Below are positions 57,796 to 64,000 of a stretch of DNA of 64,000 nucleotides, in pieces. Both the position numbers and the translations under genes were made by a program. The stretch is from Eragrostis nindensis (taxonomy: Eukaryota; Streptophyta; Magnoliopsida; Poales; Poaceae). Each line of letters opens with the position of its first letter. The stretch's first letter is position 1. The stretch lies in the NCBI GenBank assembly GCA_012490785.1, contig JAAXCT010001904.1, forward strand, positions 50,603-114,602, given 5' to 3'. Under the pieces are notes generated by a model that had not been told where the DNA came from, did not search any database, and was given only the letters and a program-made list of their open reading frames with translations.

Positions 57796-59358
57796 TGTTG
57801 GCGGTCGTTAAACCATGATTTGACCACCAACCTACCGGTAAATAAATGCATAACACCAAGATTTTGTGCATAGTAGTTAGAATAACACTACTCCACAAGT
57901 TTTGGTGAATATTTGGATGCAGGAGTGAATAATGGAGAAAAGAGGGCCCAGCAGGGAAAATCCCTGGCCGGCCGGCCCCACCCTAGGCCGGCCGGCCCCA
58001 CCTGGTGGCCACAGGCCTCAGGCTCTCTCCAGTGGGCTGCAAATTAATCCTCACACGTGATTGAAGGCCAGCCCAACATAATTCCACCGTCATTCTAGAA
58101 GGTGGGCCATTTGGGCCTTAACTTGGCCCTTACTTCAATCCTGCCGACCCCACGGACAAACCGACCTTCAGACCGCCTTCAGGAGTGCATCTGGAGCGTT
58201 GAGGCAGAAGGCGGTGGCCAACCGCCACAGGGGACGGCCGGCCGGCCACCCCCCTAGGCCGGCCGGCCGGCTTTGGTGGCGCCGCCTCTCCAAAGTCGGC
58301 AGAGGAGCTTCAACCGCCTTGGAGACCTATAAAATGGACCCCTCGGCCTCCGAAGCAACGTGCACCATCACACTTCATCCAAGTGTTCATTAGTTTAGTT
58401 GAGTAGTAGCTTTGGGAGTTAGAGTAGAGTAGAGTAGAGTGAGAGCTCTCTCGGGCTTCCGAGTCTTCTCGGAGTTCGGTATAGTTCTTTGTATCTTACT
58501 CTTGAGATATTATTTTATTTAATATAATATTTAGTTTTATCTTTATTTATTTCTTTTAGTAGTCTTTTCTATTTAGTTTATTTATTCTGCCGAGTAAGTG
58601 CTCGTAGAAGTCTTGTTGTGGGATTCGTGATTGTTGGAATAGCGAGTACGAGAGAGTGCCGTCGTCGGGGATGACGTCGTGTGAAATCTGTGCTTGTTCA
58701 TTCTTAGATAGGACTGCTCCGTTGATCAAGAGTAGCTCCTCTAGGCGGGTTGTAAGCGTGGCGCTTAGATCTTTGCCTATGCACGTTTGGCACCCAATCC
58801 CACGGAGGATGGTAGCCGCGAGTGTATGTGACAGCTGCACCGGTCTCTGTAATCCACCACGTCCGGGTTGGACTCAGCAGGGTCTTAATTATAGCGGATG
58901 GATCCCCAGGGTGAACTAGCAGCATCGGTTGCCCTGGCACTTCCGTGCCCCGAAACGACATGACTTGTATGTGTATGAGCTTAGCTAGAGTAAATAACCT
59001 TTGTAGAATGGATTACTAGGAAGAGTAAATAATAGATAAACATACAGGTAGCCTTAACTCTATCTCGTTGCTCTCCCAAATGTAACTACGTTTTTATTTC
59101 ATTACCTTGGATTTGAGGATGTGTGTGCCACCCATAATTATCATGCCTATCTTACCCCCGTCTCAAGTATAGTTGATACATTATTTCTTTCTCCAAATTA
59201 TCCAATGCATAGCTATTATTCAGCTTTCTTTTGCTCTACTTCCCTGCGGAAATATAAATACGATAACCCTGGAATACTCCAAGGTGAAATGCTACAATGG
59301 TGATCCGTGCGCTTGCGGAATTAATGAATTTAATTTTATCGCATAAGAACCGCCAACA
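57796..59358 (+). repeat. LTR C
   Basis: 1563 bases, same ends, TATA box at about 58329. Followed by AGTAC (59359-59363), the partner of the copy before LTR A. Confidence 0.92.
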
Positions 59359-59363
59359 AGTAC

Positions 59364-59547
59364 CAACATCAACAGAATAAGAAAACTCGAATGATGCCCC
59401 CCGAGGCGAAATGAGAACCAAGCCTATACCACATCCCGTTTTGCAAACAGATCCATCAAAGAATAAGATCCACGGCAAGGGCTCAACATGATTATGCTCA
59501 ACTATTAAATCTGCCAAAATCTGACCTTTGTAGCTTAAGAGACTCAT
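59364..59547 (-). pseudogene. RNase H, N-terminal part, outer element
   Basis: Contains WILFFDGSVCKTGCGIGLVL, the start of an RNase H fold with its first catalytic Asp, cut by the three-LTR insertion at 59363. Confidence 0.75.
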
Positions 59548-59562
59548 ACCTCAAATCAAATT

Positions 59563-60900
59563 TCAGCTAGAGCAAGCATCCACTTTCCGAGCCTTCCTTA
59601 AAATAGGAGCCGATAGGACATGTTTGACTACATCGGCTCCGCACACCACAGTACATTCGCTCGAAAGAAGATAATGCCTCAACTTGGTGCAAGCGTAATA
59701 AAGGCAAAGACATAATCTTTCCAAATCAGAATACCTGGTTTCAGCGTCAATCAATTTTCTGCTTAATAAAATACCACCCTTTCTTTTCCTTCTTGTTCTT
59801 GCACCAATGTAGAGCCGATGGACTTCTTGTCGGCTGACAAATACAATTTGAACGGAAACACCCGTCTTGGAGGAACCAACACTGGAGGAGATTTTAAATA
59901 TTCTTTAAACCTCATCTAACACTTTCTGGTGTTCAGGTCCCCACTTGAACTCTTGATCAGCCTTCAACCGTAACAATGGTTTGCAAACGGCTCAATTCGT
60001 CCTGACAGATTAGAAATAAACCTCCTCACAAAATTTATCTTTCCAACAAGAGATTGCAAACTCTGTCTTTTTTGTCGGAGGCTTCAACTTGCTGATGGCT
60101 TCAAAACTCCTTGGGCCGATCTCTATACCTCGTTCATTGCACAATGAACCCCAAGAATTGCCCAGCCGATACCCCAAGGCACATTTATTGGGATTCATCC
60201 TGACACCATACTTTCTGGTTCTCTCCAGCCTTCCTTCAAGTCAGCTGTGATCATCGATGGTCTTTTGACTTAACAATGACATCATCAATGTATATCTCTA
60301 CCAATCGACCAATCAAATCATGATATATATAATTCATAGCCCTTTGATAAGTAGCACCAGCATTTTTCAAGCCGAAAGTCATCACAACCCATTCATATAA
60401 ACCATCGCACCTGGGCACCTGAAGGGGTCTTTGGAATATCTTCTTCGGCCATGAAAATCTGATTGTAACCGGCATTGCCATCCATGAAGCTGACAATCTT
60501 GTGTCCTGCCGCAGCAATCGATCAATGTGTCGGCCACCGGCATCGGATAGCTGTCTTTGGGCGTTGCTCTCTGTTCAGATCCCTAAAGTCAATGCACACA
60601 CCCTTAACTTGCCATTCTTCTTCTCCACCGGGACAATATTTGATATCCAATCGCATACCGGCACGGACGTATGAATTTTGGCTCATACAATCTAGCAATC
60701 TCCTGTTTAAAATCTGCTCAAATCAACCTTAGCCTCAAATTCCTTGGAGCTGCTTGTGTGCCCCGAAACCCAGGCTTGATAGGCAGCCGATTTTCACACA
60801 ATCGATCGGCTAAGACCTGGCATCTCATGATATTCCCATGCAAAACAATCTCGGTAATCCTTTAACAACTCTATTAATTTATCTTTAAATTCCTTACATA
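59563..60900 (-). pseudogene. Reverse transcriptase of the outer element, frameshifted
   Basis: RT core motifs in the usual order on the minus strand: a CIDFRDL-type motif near 60590, TFGLKNAGATYQRAMNYI and the catalytic YIDD (EIYIDDVIVKSKDH, about 60260-60300), then a thumb/connection segment (NPNKCALG, ERGIEIGP) and a tether (YSDLERLCLCLYYACTKLRHYL). Frames change several times, so no functional enzyme can come from this copy. Confidence 0.8.
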
Positions 60901-61070
60901 ATCCTTTACTGACGAAAGTCGGCCTAGGCTTGCTCCATCACCTATATCTACCTCTTCTAGCTCATCGGCCGAAGTAAATCCTTGCCCCAACTTGCCCTCC
61001 TCCTGGCGTCCTCTGTGGCGCCTGTCAGAGTAACTTTTTAGGATTCAAGTCATCCACCAATTCAACGCTG

Positions 61071-61409
61071 TCATCGTGAATTCCAAGAACTCTCCATCCC
61101 AAACTTGCCAGAGAAACAATCCATGCACTCCAAACGCATGGGACCCAAATCGGCCGAAGCGACATACACCGCGGTATCGGCCGGAACCACCTCGATCACA
61201 TCATCCACCCATTGAATAAGGAACTGATGTAAAGTGGACGGGATGCAACAGTTGGCATGAATCCAATCTCTCCCAAGTAACATGGTATAAGATCCCTTAC
61301 CATCAATGACAAAGAACGTAGTGGGCAACGTCTTACTTCCAATGGTCAACTCCATATTGAGCACCCCTTTTGCTTCTGACGTCTTGCCCCCATAGTCCCT
61401 GAGTATCAT
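61071..61409 (-). pseudogene. Protease/linker region of the outer element
   Basis: Contains YTMLLGRDWIHAN, a strongly conserved segment at the end of the retropepsin region in plant Ty3/gypsy elements. The catalytic Asp-Ser/Thr-Gly part upstream is disrupted by frameshifts. Confidence 0.65.
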
Positions 61410-61509
61410 GTTGGTCTTAATCAGATCATCATCGGTTCTGCAGCACCTCCATCGACCAGCATCTTGCTCATCGGCTTACCATTCACATACCCTTTGACAT
61501 ATAAAGCCT

Positions 61510-62501
61510 TCATGTGCCGGCGCTTAGATTCTCTGGCTTGTCAAACACAGCCTGTTGCGGATCAAGGACCAACTGTGCCATAGCCTCTGCAGCATCATCA
61601 TCAGATTTTCCATCATCAACAGCTCTGAATTCATACGGCATGATGCAAACATTGACTGCCGCTTCCAACTTCTGTACTTCAGACGCCACCTTGGGCCTCC
61701 ATTCCTTCCTAGTACGCGGACGCCGATCATCATCATCATCACGTTTATGGAGCTCGGCTTCCATCTCCCTGCACGCGTCTCTGTACTGTACCCTTCTCTT
61801 TTGGCTCTTGGAGAAGATACCAGTAGGACACCACTGTGGCTGGCGTTTAGGCCTATATTCTTGCTGCTTTTCATCGATCAGCTCCTGGAACTCAGCCTCA
61901 TCATCTTGCTTAGGCCCCAGCCGATCATGAACAGAAGGTTTGAACTCTCCGTTCGGTCGACGCAGCGGCTCTCTCATCGGCCGATATGATGCCCCACTCT
62001 CCTGCAGCCGATCAAAAGCCCGGAACTCTCTCCTGTCTAGTCATAGACATGAGATGGCACCTCTCTGTACAGCCTTCTTGACTGATTGCTGCAGGCCTGG
62101 GCATCCTTCGATCGGTGGCAACTTCATGCCTTCTTCCCCACAGTTACTGAAGAAGGGACAATCCCAATGCGAATCATCACGAAATCTGTGCTCTTCATAA
62201 TCATCCCTCTCCCTCTTTCTCTGGTATTTGTTGATCATGGATGAGCTAACCAATTCCACCATATTCACAGGAAAGGATTCCCATCAATCTCATGGACTTC
62301 TTTTGTTCATCAAACTTGATACGACCTGTTCAATTGCAGCCTTGCAGCCTGAACCTCTGCCTGAAAACTCTTGCACTCATTTGTAGTATGTGATGGAGCA
62401 TTATGCCACTTGCAAAACCATCTCCTCTTCTTCAGTTCTTCAGGTGAAGGCAAAACATGATTCGGCGGGCAATTGAATCTGCTTCTTCCTGTAACAACCA
62501 A
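61510..62501 (-). pseudogene. Gag C-terminal region of the outer element
   Basis: A charged, Arg/Gln/Asp-rich segment and, at 62310-62501, a zinc knuckle variant CX2HX4HX4C (CKWHNAPSHTTNEC) of the kind seen in Tat-lineage gag proteins. Frames are broken between segments. Confidence 0.65.
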
Positions 62502-62807
62502 TCAAAGATCTTGTCCAGCTTTCACATCAAAATCATATTTCTTGGGCCGCAGCTTGCTTGATGAATGGACACGCTACTGGTTTTCTTGCCTCTGGTCCAT
62601 TCAGCCAGTCCCACTTCTTCTCTCCATCTTCATCAGAATCAGACTCAAGTGCATAATCAGCATATGCAGCATACCTGCCCTTCGTAGCACTCTGGAATCG
62701 GCTCTCGTGAGCTGAGATCTTCTGAGCCAGCTGGGAAATACTCTCAAACTCCTGAGACGCAAACCTCTCCCGAATGGGGCCGATGAGCCCTTGAAAGGCT
62801 AACTCGG

Positions 62808-63990
62808 CTAATTGCTGGTCTTGTCAAAGCCAAACTGTAGGCACCTGCTGCGAACATCCCGGAACCTCTGGATATAATCCAGCACCGACTCTCCGTCTTC
62901 TGACGAACAGCAGTCCAGATCTGTGAGCTTCATCTCAGTAGTGCCGCCATAAAAGTACTTGTGGAACTTCTGCTCCAGATCACGCCACTCCTTGATGGAA
63001 TCAGCCGGCAATGATGCAAACCATGTAAAAGCTGGGCCTGACAGCGACAAGGGAACAATCTGATCTTCCATATGTCCTCAGCCGAAGCCTCACCACACTG
63101 CCGCGAGGAAAGGCCGATGTGTTCCATGGTCGATGTGTTATCCTGTCCAGAAAACTTGGAGAAATCTGGCACCTTGTTACCATGGAGGGAAAGGAATCCT
63201 GTCGTACCACTCTGGATATGGGCGGCGGTACACAGAAGTCTGATCCTTCGCTTTAAGCCAAACCGATCTCTCATTATGTCAGCAATCTTAACGGCCCAGT
63301 CATCTGCCCCCGAGCTCCTTGCTGCTGACGATGGACCTTGCTGATCTGGCCATGCTTGATTGCCTCCAGAACCAGTTGCACATACTGTTCTGAAATCTGA
63401 AAAGTACGACCTCCTACATCTCTTGTAGGGGTACCAAGAGGCAGCCGATAACTCCTCTGAGGAGTAGAGTACACCGGCCCCACCTCCTACCTCATTGTAT
63501 CGCGTACCATTAGCTGTCTTGATGATGAGATCCTTCAGGGTATTAACCAGAACTGGGAGACTGATTATCAACGCTTGATGCATTGCGTATAAATCATATC
63601 ACTCAGATTTCCAGATGGGACCCTGCGACGACCGGCAGCTGACGTGGTGGTTGGTGGTTGTACTGGTACTGTTCTTCTGTTGGTCTGGCTTCTTCTTCTT
63701 TAGCAATCTTGAGTGCATCTTCAAACATATTCTTGATGGAGTTCACCAAGGGGGTAGACTTTTCTGCCAATGCTTTCTCAACACAGCAATATTGACCACC
63801 TTCTGAATCTCTTCAGCTGCTCTGCCTTCTCATCTGACGACCCCCGCCGGTTTCTTGGAAGTGTCCACGACAACCGGCATGGGAAAAGGATTGGACTGAA
63901 CCACCACCCTGCTCTTGTTTTCTTGAATGATTGCAGGCACAGCCCTTTGTAATCCTCCATTTTTTTCATGAGAAGTTGCTTTTGTTCATC
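62808..63990 (-). pseudogene. Gag core of the outer element, frameshifted
   Basis: The core lies at 62808-63071: LSLSGPAFTWFASLPADSI, WRDLEQKFHKYF and YIQRFRDVRSRC, the retrotransposon-gag domain. Upstream pieces (VPDFSKFSG type) lie in other frames up to about 63210, and a probable N-terminal region continues to the window end. Confidence 0.7.
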
Positions 63991-64000
63991 ACTCAGCTGA

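Larger units (their letters stand above)
46443..59358 (+). mobile_element. Three-LTR tandem retrotransposon (non-autonomous, Athila-like)
   Basis: Layout: LTR A (46443-48011), internal region 1 (48012-52122), LTR B (52123-53687), internal region 2 (53688-57795), LTR C (57796-59358). All LTRs start TGTTGGCGG and end CCGCCAACA. AGTAC flanks only the outer ends (46438-46442 and 59359-59363), so the complex lies at one insertion site. Each internal region has a primer site after the LTR, gag and protease frames, and a polypurine tract before the next LTR. Neither has reverse transcriptase, RNase H or integrase, so movement would need enzymes in trans. Copies are nearly identical and therefore young, differing mostly by one-base indels. 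The likely origin is unequal recombination between LTRs; an assembly duplication must be excluded. Confidence 0.9.
38558..64000 (-). mobile_element. Outer Ty3/gypsy retrotransposon, Tat-lineage-like, running off the window
   Basis: Read on the minus strand, the order is gag (63990-61510), protease region (61410-61070), reverse transcriptase and RNase H (60900-59364 and 46437-46030), integrase (46036-44874), a long region with antisense genes (44870-39760), a polypurine tract and the 3' LTR. This is the Ty3/gypsy order. The long pol-to-LTR region with antisense genes and the CX2HX4HX4C gag knuckle point to the Tat lineage (Grande/Retand/Ogre relatives). Two later insertions interrupt it (40675-41938 and 46443-59358). 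Many frameshifts show the copy is old or defective; no intact polyprotein remains. The 5' LTR lies beyond 64000. Confidence 0.8.

Noticed and set aside
1..64000. CRISPR arrays, tRNA, rRNA or conserved microRNA genes
   Set aside because: The direct repeats are LTRs, tandem duplications and target duplications. I read no tRNA or rRNA gene, and no conserved plant microRNA sequence that I looked for by eye; a dedicated search could still find one.

Overview
This window is nuclear DNA of a grass, probably a panicoid. The evidence is intron-bearing plant genes with GT-AG junctions and GC-rich first exons, grass-type MITEs, and Ty3/gypsy retrotransposons nested in one another. No organelle, bacterial or CRISPR features were seen. 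The sequence probably comes from a long-read assembly, because near-identical repeat copies differ mostly by one-base indels in homopolymers. That matters when judging the frameshifts reported here.

The left 38 kb is gene space. In order it holds: a GC-rich low-complexity block (about 130-880); a complete six-exon RCD1/SRO-type gene (WWE, PARP-like and RST domains) on the minus strand at 4547-7501; a three-exon group IIe WRKY gene at 12732-16277 that is frameshifted inside its zinc finger; MITEs and an intergenic stretch; an F-box/DUF295 gene (21399-22586); a three-exon OEP24 plastid outer-envelope pore gene (23175-25431); a tandem pair of six-exon ARF GTPases (26307-27536 and 28577-29803), the second lacking the catalytic switch-II glutamine; a RADIALIS-like MYB gene (32257-32650) with related non-LTR retroposons on both sides, each with its target-site duplication; and a tandem pair of 2-oxoglutarate/Fe(II) dioxygenase genes (35194-36388 and 36865-37958), both carrying one-base frameshifts.

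The right 26 kb is nested retrotransposons. The outer element is a Tat-lineage-like Ty3/gypsy element on the minus strand, from a 3' LTR at about 38558-39753 to its gag at the window edge. Between its integrase and its 3' LTR it carries an antisense, intron-containing gene (39959-44010) with a plant-mobile-domain region and a coiled coil, with a TATA-like box upstream. A 5'-truncated gypsy LTR (40675-41938) interrupts that gene.

The RNase H region of the outer element is split by a second element in the opposite orientation (46443-59358, target duplication AGTAC). This one has three LTRs and two internal regions. Each internal region encodes only gag and an aspartic protease, with a tRNA-Asp-type primer site, so it is a non-autonomous Athila-like element in tandem form. 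The most unusual observations are this three-LTR complex, the antisense spliced gene in the outer element, the repeated retroposon insertions around the RADIALIS-like gene, and the atypical ARF paralogue.
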